A stretch of 6,534 nt of DNA, taken from Scytonema sp. UIC 10036 (GTDB lineage: Bacteria; Cyanobacteriota; Cyanobacteriia; Cyanobacteriales; Nostocaceae). A program made the position numbers and the translations under genes. Shown one piece after another: positions 6,492 to 6,534 of this stretch (the stretch's first letter is position 1; every line of letters starts with the position of its first letter). The notes under the pieces are model-generated. The model worked only from the letters and a program-made list of their open reading frames with translations. It searched no databases and was not told the DNA's origin. The DNA lies in assembly GCF_009725235.1 (NCBI RefSeq), contig NZ_WJFC01000356.1, forward strand, positions 1 through 6,534, given 5' to 3'.

Positions 6492-6520
6492 GTAGGTTGG
6501 GTTGAGGAACGAAACCCAAC
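6492..6520. repeat. Cyanobacterial dispersed palindromic repeat (GTTGGGTT...AACCCAAC)
   Basis: GTTGGGTT (6496-6503) and AACCCAAC (6513-6520) form a perfect 8-bp stem around the 9-nt loop GAGGAACGA. The surrounding GTAGGTTGGGTTGAGGAACG unit is one I recognise from the intergenic regions of many cyanobacterial genomes, where it recurs as a small dispersed repeat. It could fold in RNA, but no T-run follows, so it is a poor intrinsic terminator. Repeat boundaries outside the stem are uncertain, and the element may continue past the window. Confidence 0.6.
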
Positions 6521-6534
6521 ATTTACAAGCATTT

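Larger units (their letters stand above)
6389..6534. other. Non-coding 3' flank
   Basis: No gene is supported here. A T6 run at 6393-6398 follows the stop codon but is not preceded by a stable GC-rich hairpin, and the AAATTT-ATT-AAATTT stretch (6401-6415) is too weak to terminate transcription on its own. How the long gene's transcript ends is therefore not apparent. The rest is the near-palindrome and dispersed repeat listed separately. Confidence 0.6.

Noticed and set aside
6482..6505. Seven-codon reading frame MKLRRLG starting at the ATG next to the dispersed repeat
   Set aside because: It runs into the repeat, has no ribosome binding site and is too short to support.

Overview
The window is almost filled by one intact forward gene (200-6388, 2,062 codons). 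It encodes a very large soluble signalling protein of the cyanobacterial dual-kinase (HstK-like) type. The likely host is a filamentous, probably Nostocales, cyanobacterium. Three things point there: the protein architecture, which is typical of that group; four exact copies of the HIP1 octamer GCGATCGC, where about 0.1 is expected by chance in 6.5 kb of unbiased sequence; and a short palindromic repeat near the right edge that I recognise from many cyanobacterial intergenic regions. The sequence is AT-rich, and there is no sign of a plasmid, phage or insertion sequence.

Layout. Positions 1-199 are non-coding or hold the last few codons of an upstream gene. They contain nested AT-rich inverted repeats (51-93), a 7-bp direct repeat (107-122), a weak candidate promoter (137-167) and a GTA-N8-TAC motif of NtcA type (166-179) that overlaps the candidate -10 box. 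The gene at 200-6388 then encodes, in order: a Ser/Thr kinase-like domain, a STAND/AAA-type ATPase, a long TPR-like helical region, a GAF domain, a histidine kinase (HisKA plus HATPase_c), a receiver domain and a 92-residue C-terminal module. Positions 6389-6534 carry no gene. They hold an odd 15-bp near-palindrome and the GTTGGGTT...AACCCAAC repeat.

How the parts probably work together (inference from the family): the kinase-like, ATPase and TPR parts resemble a signal-integrating scaffold. The GAF domain would sense a ligand or partner. The histidine kinase would pass phosphate from His1576 to Asp1903 in the attached receiver, and probably on to a separate HPt protein or response regulator, since no canonical HPt motif is present.

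The architecture is known and is not a new system. The unusual points are in the detail. The Ser/Thr kinase has lost several usually conserved residues (glycine-rich loop, probable alpha-C Glu, and DFG changed to DFC). There is an in-frame insert before Walker A containing degenerate heptanucleotide repeats. The final hairpin of the histidine-kinase ATPase domain carries an insertion of about 25 residues that contains a HIP1 site.
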